From Parietaria judaica (lineage: Eukaryota > Streptophyta > Magnoliopsida > Rosales > Urticaceae), in assembly GCA_954871525.1 (NCBI GenBank), contig OX940865.1, forward strand, positions 19,576,420-19,640,419: DNA of 64,000 nucleotides, given 5' to 3'. Positions 35,778 to 47,105 of this stretch are shown in pieces. Positions within the stretch are counted from its first letter, which is position 1. The number at the start of each line of letters is the position of its first letter. The notes beneath the pieces were generated by a model. The model did not search any database. It was given only the letters and a program-made list of their open reading frames with translations, and had not been told where the DNA came from. Both the position numbers and the translations under genes were made by a program.

Positions 35778-36236
35778 TATAGAGAAACTTCATAAAATAA
35801 CTCTCAATACACAATTAATTCTATAACTAACCCTCAAGTTTTCATATTTGTGTCTTGAAAAATGGACATACATCGTACTGAAAAATGGACACATTGACCA
35901 AAATTAAGGGTATTTTAGTATATAAAATTTTAATTTTTAGAATTATGAAAACTTGAAGGTTAATAATATAATTTTTGGTGTCTTGAGGGTTATTTTATGA
36001 AGTTTCCCTTTTTTTTTTGAATGGGGTGGCACTATCGGCCAATGTTACAATATTGTACTCTCGTAGGACTTAGATATATTCAGTGTAAGAACAGGTGGCA
36101 CTAATGACCAAGTTTATAATTATGTAAATGGGCACTCATTTGAGTCCCATGAGGATTTAAACCCATGACATCTTGAATAGAGGAGTAGTGGAGTTACCAC
36201 TAGACCAAACAACTTGGTTTTATGAAGTTTCTCTTT
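35778..36236. mobile_element. Foldback MITE interrupted by a SINE
   Basis: Left arm AGAGAAACTTCATAAAATAA and right arm TTATTTTATGAAGTTTC pair across about 230 bases. The right arm is split by the SINE at 36007-36217, after which the outer end TCTCTTTATA resumes, complementary to TATAGAGA at the left. Confidence 0.65.
35993..36231 (-). mobile_element. tRNA-derived SINE with 14-bp target duplication
   Basis: The body (36007-36217) is flanked by the perfect 14-bp repeat TTTTATGAAGTTTC (35993-36006 and 36218-36231). Read on the minus strand it starts near CCAAGTTGTT, has a tRNA-like A box TGGTCTAGTGGT (36196-36207) and, about 31 bases further, a B box GGGTTTAAATCC (36153-36164). It ends in an A-rich tail, seen as a T run at 36009-36018. 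These are the hallmarks of an RNA polymerase III SINE moved by LINE machinery. Confidence 0.8.
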
Positions 36237-36239
36237 ATA

Positions 36240-37320
36240 CATTGCAAATATATATACACATAACAAAATTACAAATATATTGTAAACTATATTTTCCAAA
36301 AAAAAAAAATGTCGATAAACTCATCGGTTAAGTAACATATGATCGGTGACTTTACGTGTCGGAAAATTTTAAATAAAATAAAAAAACCCATCGATAAGCC
36401 CGTTTCCCATACATAAACTTATAAATAGAGCTATTGGTTTTTCATCCATGTTTAGAAAATCGTTTTTTTTTTCTCGAAAAAAAGAAGTTTAGAACATTGC
36501 TTTAACATATTATTTTTCAACTTTATTGTACGAACGATTGGGACCCATCCCACTGCGATAATGTAAGTTCTGTTGAGTTTGAATTGGATTTTTGTGGCAT
36601 GCCAATATTTTGTGTCGGACAAAGCAAACGCTTTAAGCACTGCTACGTTTTCATAGCAAGAAAGAGTTTTCAAACTTAAGCCAAAAATGAGTTTGTTATT
36701 ATTTCTGCCCAGTCCAAAACTGTACACAAAAGATACTCTTTTTTTTTTCAACATAGAAAACAGTAAAGTAAAAAAAGAAGAAGAGAGATTGCCCCTCGTG
36801 ACTTTTCTGTAAATATCTACTTTAGGAAGAAAATTGAGGGTACGTACGTAGAAGAGAAAATTAAAGAAGATCGAGAAGGAAATTTGAAAAAATAATAATT
36901 TATTTATCTCTATTTTTTTTTAATTAATCAACTTTTGTAATTCTAAAACTAACCTTGCGTTACATGAGCTTATGATATCATAAATACATAGTTTATACTG
37001 CATAAACGGTTATAAAAAGATAAGTTTTAAAAACTATAAAAGTCGAAGAATTAAAAAACAAAATTATGATAAAATAAAAAATAATTTTCCCAAGCTTGCT
37101 ACTATTAGTCTTCTCCAAATGGGTCGGGCAACAGCCAGCCGGCCTGATTTTTTTTTTCTTTTAAAACGGGTGGGCAAGGGCAGTCCATCTTGCAGCGGGT
37201 GTGGAGGGGGCCGGAGCTTCCCACAACCCGCAGGAGGGCTGCCCGTACAGGTTATGTGCAAGAGCAGCCCAAGGCCACACGGCAAAAGTATACTATACTT
37301 ATCGACATTATCCAAATCCA
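36240..37320. other. Spacer without a supported gene
   Basis: AT-rich. At about 37100-37290 a GC-rich patch (GGGCAAGGGCAGTCC, GCAGGAGGGCTGCCCG) is partly palindromic and may be a transposon remnant. A 100-codon minus-strand frame at 36452-36754 has no recognisable features. Confidence 0.4.
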
Positions 37321-37478
37321 AAGTCATAGTGGTAAAAGTATCATAAGTCTAATTTTATTTTCTGCCTATATTCAAAACGTATTTTCTCCCCTCTCTCTAT
37401 ACCTTTTCGAAAAACCCCACATGTCAGCGGGAGGATGGTCCACGTCATGTGTTGCCTGGTCCACATGGATGTCTCAAA

Positions 37479-37565
37479 TGTTGGTTCCAACTATTTGGAA
37501 CTTTTGCCACAAAGTATAATGAAATAAGACTTTAAAGCACCACTCACGATTTCACTTTCTCTGAT

Positions 37566-37629
<64 letters not shown>

Positions 37630-37874
37630 ATGAGTAATAAATGGGAGAATAAGACAAATGAGGAGATAGACTAAAACAAGGAGAGGAGTTTTTATTTGTG
37701 TTGGAGCTGCTACACTTCAATCGATTCTTGCTGCTTTTATAGTCAAAAGAAATACAACTAAAGTACTATAATACCCTCACAACTTGTGAGTAAAACAAAA
37801 ACAAATGATAAACTATAATAGAACAAAAGTGATGGGCAAATTCACTTTTCTAATTGGGCAAGTTTACCACCACA
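37479..37874 (-). repeat. 3' LTR of the copia element (396 bp)
   Basis: On the minus strand starts TGTGGTGGTAAAC and ends GGAACCAACA. Contains a (TA)n run at about 37567-37627, longer than in the other LTR. The gag-pol stop codon lies inside this LTR. Confidence 0.95.
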
Positions 37875-40800
37875 TTCTCCCCCATAAACTTGACTGGGCT
37901 CGAGGTTTATCACGCCAAGCAAATTTCGCATCTCCGAGAATTTGACTCTTGCTAGAGCCTTTGTGAGAATGTCAGCACGTTGCTCTCTGGTACTGACAAA
38001 TTCCACGATGATCTCTCGGTTTTCCACACACTCGCGAATAAAGTGAAAGCGAGTGTCGATGTGCTTACTACGTCCATGAAACACTGGATTTTTCATCAGT
38101 GCTATCGCGGACTTGTTGTCCACGTAGAGAGTCACTGGCTTCTGCTCGGCTCCGGTGACTTCGCTCAATAAATTTCTGAGCCATAATGCTTGACATGCCG
38201 CTGCGGTCGCTGCCATAAACTCTGCTTCGCAGGACGATAAAGCCACAATTTTTTGCTTTTGAGACTGCCAGGTGATCAGATTCCCGTTGAGATAAAATGC
38301 CATCCCTCCGGTACTTTTCCTGTCATCGACATCACCGGCTAGATCACTGTCAGTAAAACCGACCAGTTCTTCAGCTTCATTTCCTCTTCCATACTGGATC
38401 CCGTTGCTCGTCGTTCCTTTCAGATAACGAAGGATGTGCTTCACAGCCTGTTGGTGTAGACTGGTAGGCTTTTCCATGTGACGGCTCACCATCCCAACTG
38501 CATATGAGATATCAGGTCGGGTGTGGGTTAAGTACCTGAGACACCCGACGACACGCCTATACTCCGTGGGATCCACTGGTTTTCCATCTGCGTCTTTCCC
38601 GAGTTTTAACTTCGGCTCCATCGGATACTTGCTCGGGTTGCAGTCCGCCATCTTGAACTGCTTCAAAATTTTCATTGCGTAAGCCGACTGCTTCAGTGTG
38701 ACAAAATCCTTCTTCTGATCGACCTCAATGCCGAGGTAGTACGAGAGCAGTCCGAGGTCGCTCATCTCGAACTCCTTCATCATCTGCTTCTTGAATCCAT
38801 CAATAGCTTTTGCACTGGATCCTGTCACGATCAGGTCGTCGACGTACACACCGACGATGAGGGCCTCCTCTCCTGAGTTCCTTGTGTAGACTGCCTGCTC
38901 CTGGGAACACTTCTTGAAGCCAAGACTCTTCATACTCCTGTCGAGTCGAGTGTTCCATGCACGAGGTGCTTGGCGCAGCCCATAAAGAGCTTTTGACAGC
39001 TTGTACACCTTGTGCACTGCGGTCTTGTCGATGAAGCCTTCCGGCTGAGAAACGTAGACTTCTTCTTCAAGTTCACCATTCAGGAACGCCGATTTGACGT
39101 CCAGGTGGTGGATTTTCCAGCCTCGGTGAGCAGCAAGGGCTATGATCAGCCTGACTGTGTCGAGTCTGGCCACTGGAGCAAAGACCTCTTCAAAGTCTAC
39201 TCCTTGCTTCTGCACGTAGCCTTTTGCAACCAATCTGGCCTTGTGCTTGAGAACTTTTCCTTCAGAGTCTTTCTTGAGCTTGTAGACCCACTTCAGACCA
39301 ATGGACTTATGACCTTTTGGAAGGTCGACTAGTTCCCATGTCCGATTCTTCTCAATGCACTCCAACTCTCGCTTCATCGCTTCTTGCCATTCCTTCTCGG
39401 TGGCTGCCTCGCGATAGTTGGTCGGTTCCTCTTCACTAACTAGCAGGAGCTCTTCTGGGCTCAAATCAAGCTCACGCGCTTCTTCGTAGACGTCAGATAG
39501 GGTACGGAACCCCCTTGGTCCGTCCTTAATTGATGAGTCTCCCGAGTTGGTTCCTCCCGAACTACCTGTCATTGGGATCGGGGTGCTCATTCCCGATCCT
39601 GGGTTGGGCGAGCCTGGTGGTGAGCTGGTTCCAGACGAGCTGGTTTCCGTCGAACTGGGCGTTGCTAGCCCCTGGAAGGGACTCTCTCCCTCAACCTGCT
39701 CGACCGCCTCTGTGTCTTCGAGGATGAATTCTACCGAGTTCTGTTCAGGCTCTCCGTTCTCGTCGCGCCAATCCCACTTCTTCTCCTCTTCGAACACGGC
39801 ATCTCTGCTCACATGGAGTTTGCCGCGTCGGGGGTCGTAAAACCTGTGTGCCTTGCTCCCTTCCTCGGTGCCAAGGTACACCATCGGCTGACTCCGATCA
39901 TCGAGCTTCTTGAGGTGTGGTCCCACACTTTTCACATGTGCGGTGCACCCAAACACCTTTAAATGCTCTAGATGAGGTTTCTTCCCTTTCCATGCTTGGT
40001 AAGGGGTGCGCTCGCCTAGCGCCTTTGTCGGCAAGCGGTTCAGCAAGTAAACCGCGTGACGTACTGCTTCTCCCCAGAAGTTTGCTGGGACTTGCATGCT
40101 TTTCATCAAGCTCCTTGCAGTGTCCATGACGGTTCGATTCCGTCTCTCCACCACGCCGTTCTGCTGGGGCGTGTATGGTGCAGTGAGGTGTCGCTCTACA
40201 CCTTCTTCTCCGCAGTACTCGACGAACTTCTCAGACGTGAACTCTCCTCCACGGTCTGTTCGCAAAGTCTTCAGCCTATGTCCTGACTGGTTCTCCACGA
40301 GCCGCTTGAACTTCTTGAAGACTTCAAAGGCTCCTGCCTTCTCTTTGAGCGTGTACACCCACATCCATCGGCTGTAATCATCAACAAGCAAAAAGAAGTA
40401 CTTGTTGCCAGCTAGGGTTGCTGGGCTGATTGGACCACACAGGTCAGCGTGCAACAGTTGGAGGGGTCGCTCTGCTCGGAACTTGGCCTTGATAGGAAAT
40501 GGCACTCTTGCCTGTTTCGCGATCATACAACATTCACATAGCTGGTTGGGGTGTTCAATCTTCGGTACCCCAAAGGCCATCTCTTTGTCGCCTATCATCT
40601 TGAGGGCGTGAAAATTCACGTGCCCAAGTCTCGCATGCCATAGCCATGCTGGGTCTGCGATCGACGCCATCAAGCAAATCGGTTGATCTACCACCAGGTT
40701 GATCTTGTACAACCGACTCGGTGATCTCTTCACCTTCATTAATAAGGCGCCGTCACTGTTCCACATCTTTAGGAACTCTCCGGATAAGATCACTGTGTGA

Positions 40801-42260
40801 CCAATCTCCGTCATTTGTCCTAAGCTGATGATGTTACTCTTCAGCTTTGGTATGTAGTAGACTTCGGTAAGTAGGCGCTGGTCCCCATTCTTGCACTTGA
40901 ACAGGATGGACCCTCTGCCTTTGATGTCGACGATGGAGCCATCGCCAAACTTCACGTTTCCTGTGATCTTCTCGTCGAGCTCTTCAAACTTCGCTCGATG
41001 ACCCGTCATGTGGTTGCTGGCTCCGTTGTCTAAATACCAAATGTCGGTATAGACCTTCTCTTCGCCATCTGCAAGTAGGTTGGCGACAATCTTGTCTTCA
41101 TTGAGCATCACCTTTCTGGTTTGCTCGTCGTTCTTCTGGGTCGAGCTGGGCTTCTCTGCCATCATCAGCTCGTCCACTCGGCTCGGTACTTGGTCGTCAG
41201 GTACCTCCTCTCTGGATACCTGGTCGTCAAGTACTACGTCGACGCGCTCCTGCTCGACGTGTGTCTCGTCGACCACATCCTGGTCGTCGTGCTCGTCGCT
41301 ACTTAACTCCACCATCTCCTCGGCGAACATAAGTGCGTGCTCGTCGTCATCGAATCTCACCAGATTCGCTTCTTCGTCGCGTTTCTTAGTATGACACTCA
41401 TTTGCGTAGTGACCATACTTCTGACAATTATAGCACTTCACTGTGCTCTTGTCCTTGCGGGTGGCGCCGTCTTGGCGGGGAGTTCTGCTGCCTCGACCAC
41501 GCTGGTCGCGACCACGTCCTCGACCTCGACCTCTGCCACGTCCACGGCTTTCGCTGCCGTATCTGTTGCGACTCGACGAGCTTGAAGAAGAACCTTCTCG
41601 CTGGTTCCACTTCTGCTTAGCCTTCCATTCTTCATGCGTGAGCAGGAGATGTTTCTCCTCGTCTCTGTCGCCATAGCCCCGAAGCCTCTCCTCGTGGACT
41701 TTAAGACGACCGACAACCTCCTCGACTGACATAGTCTTGAGGTCGCCGAACTGCTCGATCGACGTCACGATCTGCATGTATCTGTGAGTTACAGATCTCA
41801 AGAATTTCTTGACCACGGTGGTCTCGTCCACCGGTTCGCCTAGTGAGCGGATACCCGTTGCAAGAGATGAAAGCTTCATAGCGAACTCGTCCACGGATTC
41901 ACCGTCTCTCATACGGAGAACCTCGAACTCGCTTTTCAAGGTTTGAACCTTCGCTTCTCTGACGCGTTCTGCGCCCATGTTCATCGTCCGCAACGTCTCC
42001 CACGCCTTCTTTGCGGAATCCTTCTCACTGATCATGAGAAGGATATCTTCCGGAACTCCCTGATAGATGGCGGCGAGAGCCATCCTATCCTTGTGCGCTT
42101 CGACATCTCCGCCTTCTACAGCCTCCCAGACTCCTTGCGCCTGCAGATTTACTCGCATCTTCAGCGCCCACACTGCGTAGTTACTCTTCGTGAGCATCGG
42201 GTATTGCAGTGTAACGTGTCCTCCGGTTGACTTGCTTGATGACTCCATGTACTTCGGCAT
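37842..42260 (-). CDS. Copia gag-pol polyprotein (1472 aa), intact
   Basis: Single open frame coding for all retrotransposition functions. In order: a gag domain of the UBN2/DUF4219 type near the N-terminus ([13 protein letters not shown]); a CCHC zinc knuckle ([14 protein letters not shown]) near residue 275; a retropepsin-like site [11 protein letters not shown] near 411, with DNG where DSG or DTG is more usual; the integrase zinc-binding HH-CC region near 539; the integrase core with acidic residues near 605 (HADLCG), 668 (RTDRGGE) and 704 ([10 protein letters not shown]); reverse transcriptase with YVDD near 1138; and RNase H (TDSDLAG near 1302, SSCEAEF). No stop or frameshift. The last ten or so codons run into the 3' LTR. 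It should make a Gag-Pol precursor cleaved by its own protease in cytoplasmic particles (family knowledge). Confidence 0.95.
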   Translation of the reverse strand: MPKYMESSSKSTGGHVTLQYPMLTKSNYAVWALKMRVNLQAQGVWEAVEGGDVEAHKDRMALAAIYQGVPEDILLMISEKDSAKKAWETLRTMNMGAERVREAKVQTLKSEFEVLRMRDGESVDEFAMKLSSLATGIRSLGEPVDETTVVKKFLRSVTHRYMQIVTSIEQFGDLKTMSVEEVVGRLKVHEERLRGYGDRDEEKHLLLTHEEWKAKQKWNQREGSSSSSSSRNRYGSESRGRGRGRGRGRGRDQRGRGSRTPRQDGATRKDKSTVKCYNCQKYGHYANECHTKKRDEEANLVRFDDDEHALMFAEEMVELSSDEHDDQDVVDETHVEQERVDVVLDDQVSREEVPDDQVPSRVDELMMAEKPSSTQKNDEQTRKVMLNEDKIVANLLADGEEKVYTDIWYLDNGASNHMTGHRAKFEELDEKITGNVKFGDGSIVDIKGRGSILFKCKNGDQRLLTEVYYIPKLKSNIISLGQMTEIGHTVILSGEFLKMWNSDGALLMKVKRSPSRLYKINLVVDQPICLMASIADPAWLWHARLGHVNFHALKMIGDKEMAFGVPKIEHPNQLCECCMIAKQARVPFPIKAKFRAERPLQLLHADLCGPISPATLAGNKYFFLLVDDYSRWMWVYTLKEKAGAFEVFKKFKRLVENQSGHRLKTLRTDRGGEFTSEKFVEYCGEEGVERHLTAPYTPQQNGVVERRNRTVMDTARSLMKSMQVPANFWGEAVRHAVYLLNRLPTKALGERTPYQAWKGKKPHLEHLKVFGCTAHVKSVGPHLKKLDDRSQPMVYLGTEEGSKAHRFYDPRRGKLHVSRDAVFEEEKKWDWRDENGEPEQNSVEFILEDTEAVEQVEGESPFQGLATPSSTETSSSGTSSPPGSPNPGSGMSTPIPMTGSSGGTNSGDSSIKDGPRGFRTLSDVYEEARELDLSPEELLLVSEEEPTNYREAATEKEWQEAMKRELECIEKNRTWELVDLPKGHKSIGLKWVYKLKKDSEGKVLKHKARLVAKGYVQKQGVDFEEVFAPVARLDTVRLIIALAAHRGWKIHHLDVKSAFLNGELEEEVYVSQPEGFIDKTAVHKVYKLSKALYGLRQAPRAWNTRLDRSMKSLGFKKCSQEQAVYTRNSGEEALIVGVYVDDLIVTGSSAKAIDGFKKQMMKEFEMSDLGLLSYYLGIEVDQKKDFVTLKQSAYAMKILKQFKMADCNPSKYPMEPKLKLGKDADGKPVDPTEYRRVVGCLRYLTHTRPDISYAVGMVSRHMEKPTSLHQQAVKHILRYLKGTTSNGIQYGRGNEAEELVGFTDSDLAGDVDDRKSTGGMAFYLNGNLITWQSQKQKIVALSSCEAEFMAATAAACQALWLRNLLSEVTGAEQKPVTLYVDNKSAIALMKNPVFHGRSKHIDTRFHFIRECVENREIIVEFVSTREQRADILTKALARVKFSEMRNLLGVINLEPSQVYGGECGGKLAQLEK
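37875..37886 (-). promoter_or_regulatory. Polypurine tract of the copia element
   Basis: TATGGGGGAGAA on the minus strand, directly before the 3' LTR; primes plus-strand DNA synthesis in LTR elements. Confidence 0.85.
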
Positions 42261-42377
42261 AAAGGGAACTCGTACTGTAAAATCTCAAGAAATCGTTTCT
42301 GATGTGGAAGATCAGTCGAAACCGCAACCACAGAGCATACTAAGAATTTCAAGGGACTTAACAATAACGACAACCCC

Positions 42378-42389
42378 GCTCTGATACCA
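42378..42389 (-). promoter_or_regulatory. Primer binding site (initiator tRNA-Met) of the copia element
   Basis: TGGTATCAGAGC on the minus strand, two bases inside the 5' LTR; this is the standard plant copia primer site. Confidence 0.9.
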
Positions 42390-42391
42390 AA

Positions 42392-42478
42392 TGTTGGTTC
42401 CAACTATTTGGAACTTTTGCCACAAAGTATAATGAAATAAGACTTTAAAGCACCACTCACGATTTCACTTTCTCTGAT

Positions 42479-42530
<52 letters not shown>

Positions 42531-42775
42531 ATGAGTAATAAATGGGAGAATAAGACAAATGAGGAGATAGACTAAAACAAGGAGAGGAGTTTTTATTTGT
42601 GTTGGAGCTGCTACACTTCAATCGATTCTTGCTGCTTTTATAGTCAAAAGAAATACAACTAAAGTACTATAATACCCTCACAACTTGTGAGTAAAACAAA
42701 AACAAATGATAAACTATAATAGAACAAAAGTGATGGGCAAATTCACTTTTCTAATTGGGCAAGTTTACCACCACA
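42392..42775 (-). repeat. 5' LTR of the copia element (384 bp)
   Basis: Same sequence as the other LTR by eye, apart from a TA run shorter by 12 bases. Would carry the promoter of the element. Confidence 0.95.
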
Positions 42776-43409
42776 TCAAATGCACATGTATCGTTCATGT
42801 AACAAAAGTATCAAATTATATCTGAAGTAGTTTAGATCCATTTAAATAAAATAATTAACGACAAAAGTATTTAAGTTATCAATATTATGTTGAATCCCCA
42901 CTTAACTTTTAAAAAATAAATAAATGTGTGGATTGGTATTGTTTGAGGATAAATTAAGCTCTAATGAAAGGTAAAATAAAATATGAATAAAAATGTATTT
43001 AAAAAAGTTAGGGTACATTTAAACGTTTTTCTAAAGTTTGGTGGGAATACAATACTAATGTTGATAACCTTACTACTTTTGCCATTAACTCTTTAATTTA
43101 AATGAGTCTGAACAACGTTAGTTAAATTTTACACTTTTGCCCTATGACACATGTGCAGTTGAGCAGCCATGTAAGACAAGCCAACATACACGATACATGA
43201 TGTGGACCATCAACCCCCTGACAAGTGGCACTTTAAGGAGGGAGAGAAAAGGGGCATTTTGGAGCATACAGCAGAACAAAATATTGAATTTTTGGTACTT
43301 TTACCACAATAATTTTGGATTTAGATTATCCTGATTTTTTTTTATACTTTATGATACCTCTGCCGCTAATAATCCAACAGGAAATGAAAACTAGATTAAT
43401 TCATCCTGA

Positions 43410-44100
43410 ATTAATTAAGAAAAAAAAAACTTAATTTAAAAGATTTATTAGCGAAAGTAACCCCCACTTTTACCGTAATACAACCGAAGTATCAAACAAA
43501 TTTTTAATTACACCTTTGAGCGCCCGAACATGCCAAACCAAGACGCCAAAAATTAAACTCACAAACTCCAAAATAATAATTCCCAAAGGATAGGTTATAT
43601 GTAAATCCAAAAATTAATCAACGCAAATTGTATTTAAAAATACAAAAATTTGTGTTTGTTAATTAGGTCTAATATTATCATAATATTGAAGCTAATTTTC
43701 GTCAATAAATACTTATTAAGTATTTAAAAGTTCTTTTTGAAAATGTTATGAGTAATTAGCAGTTGAGTATTTGATATTGTATCCACGTAAGTAGTTTCAG
43801 CCCCAACACTTACGAGAGAATAAATAAATGAAAAACGCTTATTCATTAAATTTATATCGTCGATAAAGACAAAGGCTGTGTTTGTTAGCCTTTAGTGATT
43901 ACTTGAGTATAATTAGAAATAGATATATCATGTTACAACAAACAAAAGACATGCAATTATATAATAACTCGCCATGATGATCCTCTTAATTACTCGAAAA
44001 TAAACACATTATTAACTACAAATTACGACTAAGAATTTAGACTAATTTAAAGGACAACAAATATAAGGTCGTGGATAACGGATTACTCCTCTAGTCGCTA
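43410..44100. other. Spacer, start of PGIP duplication unit 1
   Basis: AT-rich; no gene. From about 43972 (CATGATGATCCTCTTAATTAC) it becomes collinear with 47951 onward, marking one edge of the PGIP tandem duplication. Confidence 0.5.
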
Positions 44101-44172
44101 GTTGATGTTGAGAAAAACCCCACGTAAGATACTTAACACGAAACAACGGAAGATCATCGATATCGAGTCGCG

Positions 44173-45165
44173 CTACTTGCAGGCTGGCAGCGGCGCGCTG
44201 CAGAGGCAGCGGTTGTGGAAGAACTCTGTCGGGCCGAACCTCGTTTGCAGCTCGCCACCGACCGGAATCTTCCCGCAGAGACGGTTGTAGCTGACATTGA
44301 GCAACTGCAGCCTCAGCTTGGTCAGATCCGGCGGTAGAGTGCCGAATATCTTGTTGTGGTTCAGATCCAAGGCGGTCAAAACCTTCTGGAACTTCACCTT
44401 CGAGAGATCAAACTCCAGCAAGTTTCTCTCCAAGTGGATGAGCTCAGTCGTCCTGCCCGGCCCAAACAGCATCGTCGCGTCGCCCTCAAGCCTGTTTCGG
44501 GACAGATTGATGGAGTCGAAGTCCTTCTTCTTCCCCAGCGAGGCCGGGATCTTTCCGGAAAGCTGGTTGTTGTTAAGGTAGAGGTAGAAGTTCTTCCCCT
44601 TGAAGTCCCCAAACGTGTCGGGGATCGGTCCCGTGAGCTTGTTGTGGTCAAGCCAGAGTCCAGTCAGCTTCGGGAGCATCGCGATGTTACTCGGGATCGG
44701 TCCAGTGAGAGCGTTGAAGGAGAGGAAGATGAAATCCAAGCTCTTCATTTCCCCTACGAAGTTCGGGATCGATCCAGAGATCCCGGTCCACGAGATCATG
44801 AGCTGTTTGAGCAGCTTGAGCTTTGCGATCGAGGCCGGGATCGCCCCGGTGAGATTAGGGCTCTTGTGGAAGTCGAGCGACTCGAGATAGGGAAGGTCGC
44901 CGACCTGCGAAGGGATGGGGCCCACAAGATCGTCGCCTTTGGCTATGAAGAGGCTGTTGATCCGGTGGGTCTTCGCGTCGCACTTCACGCAGTACCATTC
45001 GCAGCAGTCGGTTTCCGGGTCCCACGAGGCGAGAGTGTAAGGGTTGCTGAAGGCCTTCTTGATCTGGAGAAGGACCTTCTTGTCTTGAGGATGGCAGAGC
45101 TCGGAGAGGCCATGGCTGAAGAGAAAGGCTGAGAGAGTGAGGAAGATAAGGTAGAGAATCTTCAT
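44173..45165 (-). CDS. Polygalacturonase-inhibiting protein (PGIP), copy 1, 330 aa
   Basis: Extracellular LRR protein of the PGIP family, which binds fungal (and some insect) endopolygalacturonases in the cell wall and limits pectin breakdown (family knowledge). Signal peptide at residues 1 to about 22 (MKILYLIFLTLSAFLFSHGLS). N-terminal cap with paired cysteines (ELCHPQDKKVLLQIKKAF, CCEWYCVKC). About ten LRRs of about 24 residues follow with the plant-type LTGPIP pattern, then a C-terminal cap with NRLCGKIPVGG and RCLCSAPLPAC. The length equals the usual size. Single exon, and the first ATG gives the signal peptide. Tandem partner of the gene at 48150. A TATA box lies about 46 bp upstream. 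Intact, so probably functional. Confidence 0.93.
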   Translation of the reverse strand: MKILYLIFLTLSAFLFSHGLSELCHPQDKKVLLQIKKAFSNPYTLASWDPETDCCEWYCVKCDAKTHRINSLFIAKGDDLVGPIPSQVGDLPYLESLDFHKSPNLTGAIPASIAKLKLLKQLMISWTGISGSIPNFVGEMKSLDFIFLSFNALTGPIPSNIAMLPKLTGLWLDHNKLTGPIPDTFGDFKGKNFYLYLNNNQLSGKIPASLGKKKDFDSINLSRNRLEGDATMLFGPGRTTELIHLERNLLEFDLSKVKFQKVLTALDLNHNKIFGTLPPDLTKLRLQLLNVSYNRLCGKIPVGGELQTRFGPTEFFHNRCLCSAPLPACK

Positions 45166-45210
45166 GATTGATAACTGAGTATTGTATCATGAGCATTGAT
45201 GAGGCTTACA

Positions 45211-45216
45211 TATATA
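45211..45216 (-). promoter_or_regulatory. TATA box of PGIP copy 1
   Basis: TATATA 46 bp upstream of the ATG; the block with CATGAGCAT..GCTTA is conserved upstream of PGIP copy 2. Confidence 0.5.
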
Positions 45217-45804
45217 GGGAAATCTATGTACGTACATTTATCATAAATAATTGTTGAGTTATAGTGTCTAATTCATTGGAACCCTAACTCCATCCAAAGT
45301 ACATGATATAATTGGAGGGTTTATATGAATTTTGGTTATATAAAAAAAAGTACGTGGGAAAGATGGTAGTTTGTTTGTAACCACCAAGTATTCCGATAGA
45401 TTATGTGTTACTTTTACTTTTCGCTAATAGATTTGGTTTTCTGATTCAGAGATTAGAAATTGGATAAAAGAACCACTTAAGCTAGGATGTTTAAGATGCT
45501 ATTTTGGACTAAATTTGTTTAAAGCCAGCTTCTTGTTGAATTGTTAGCTGATTACTTGTAAGTTTCAAATATTTTAGGGTTTTAGTGGGATACTTTTCAG
45601 TTTATCCTCTAAGTCCAGATTAGTGATTATATGAGTACAAATTTGATTGAATTATAAGTTCATCAATCAGTAATGTTAGTAATGATTTTGTTTCTATTAA
45701 GGATGAGTAACACTTAACAATTACTATATGAACTGTTGCATCAAAGTGAAATATGATATCAAATAATTCACCAATAATAAAAGTTAAGCAAAAAAAAATA
45801 TATA

Positions 45805-45925
45805 TATAATTAAAATCAGGATTATTATGGTCTAAAATTTATTTAAAATAGGCATAAATGAAATAATTAAAAATATGGGCATTTATTTTAAACTTTAAAT
45901 GATTTTTGGATATTTCATGAGTTTA
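45805..45925. repeat. End fragment of repeat family R
   Basis: ATTAAAATCAGGATTATTATGG, AATAGGCATAAATGAA and AATGATTTTTGGATATTTC in the order seen, inverted, at 14340-14450 and, direct, at 62040-62630. Confidence 0.5.
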
Positions 45926-46281
45926 TTATATATATATATGAAACGGGCCGGGCCAGTAACAAAAACTTATTCGGGCTGCACATTGTAAGATAAAAATTTA
46001 TGTATGAGCATGTAAAACTTTAAGTGATGATGAAAATGAGATGTAGTCTTGTCAAAATCATACGCGGCAATTTGAATCCATACACACTGACACTGACAGA
46101 CACTACACTTAATCTCTATACTCTATCAATCCTACCAACTTTATCCATCTTAATCCCCACGTGAAACATGCATCTATATTTTCTAATTATTTTCACAAAA
46201 AATATATATTTCCTTAGACTTTGGTGGGTCGGTTGATCAGAATTTGAAATTATGTTTTAAGTTATTTTGTAGTGGTGAAAC

Positions 46282-46481
46282 CGGGAAAGCAAGGTTTTAA
46301 ATACCGCTTGCCGATGTCGTTTCGCATTTTTCATTTTACGGATATATCGTTTGTCGATTGGTATCTCATAAGTAAATCGATGGATATGCCGATTGGATAT
46401 ATCGTTTCGCATATTCTCGAAAAAAGATTTTCGATGGGCATGCCGATGGATATTCGAGAAATTTAATACCTTGCGGGAATG
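46282..46481. mobile_element. hAT-type MITE, 184 bp
   Basis: The element (46290-46473) begins CAAGGTTTTAAATACCG and ends TTTAATACCTTG. It is flanked by 8-bp repeats with one mismatch, CGGGAAAG (46282-46289) and CGGGAATG (46474-46481). The inside is rich in CGATGG/CCGATTGG palindromic words. Confidence 0.75.
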
Positions 46482-47105
46482 CAATAAAGTATCTTATGAT
46501 AAGAGGACCCGATATCTTATTTTCTGTTTTCTTTTTAAGTAAAACTGAATGCCGCCGTGTTTTCAAATGTTAATTACTATATTATAAATCGTATTCGGTC
46601 GTGGTAAAATAAAAATCAAACGTTTAGAAAAATTTGACCGAAGATTTGTAAAGATGCTTATAGTTAGTCCAAGATCTTCCCGAATCCGGTTTAGAAACTT
46701 CATCCGGTTCTAAAATCCGGTTCTTAGGAAGTGACCGGATGATGATTAGCCAAACATTAGACCGAGAGGATGATGTTTTTCAATATGTTAGTTACCATAC
46801 TCGCTGGAAAACCGCTTACTAACGGTGGCTGGTGAATATATTTAAATAATTATTTGCTCGATACCGCTCGTTGAGCATTTTTTCCCCCCTCTTCTTGTAA
46901 CTTATTTTATATTTTATCATTTATTTATACAATAATAGTCGAATAACCCATAAAATCTTATCAGTAAATATATTGTCAATAAATTCATCCTATGAAAATA
47001 TCATTGATAAACCAGATTTGTCGTCAATAACAATTTCTTGACCCTTTTCTTCTTCTTCAATTTTTTTAGGGAATCATATTGTTGGTTTAGATTTCCCACC
47101 ATTAT

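Larger units (their letters stand above)
37474..42780 (-). mobile_element. Complete Ty1/copia LTR retrotransposon, 5.3 kb
   Basis: All expected parts are present: two LTRs with TG..CA ends (37479-37874 and 42392-42775), a primer site for initiator tRNA-Met, a purine-rich tract, one uninterrupted gag-pol frame on the minus strand, and a 5-bp target duplication TCAAA at 37474-37478 and 42776-42780. The LTRs look identical except for 12 bases in a TA microsatellite, so insertion is very recent. The element appears structurally capable of autonomous movement. Confidence 0.95.
37325..43375. mobile_element. Long-inverted-repeat MITE split by the copia insertion
   Basis: The left arm (about 37328-37470: GTGGTAAAAGTA, TTTTATTTTCTGC, CATGTCAGCGGGAGGATGG) pairs with the right arm (about 43130-43310: GTGGACCATCAACCCCCTGACA, GCAGAACAAAAT, TACTTTTACCAC) in inverted order. 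The copia element sits at the inner edge of the left arm, so the MITE is older. Outer ends and target duplication could not be fixed. Confidence 0.6.

Noticed and set aside
44356..45132. 258-codon plus-strand frame antisense to PGIP copy 1
   Set aside because: Shadow of the GC-richer PGIP coding sequence; it is interrupted in the antisense of PGIP copy 2.
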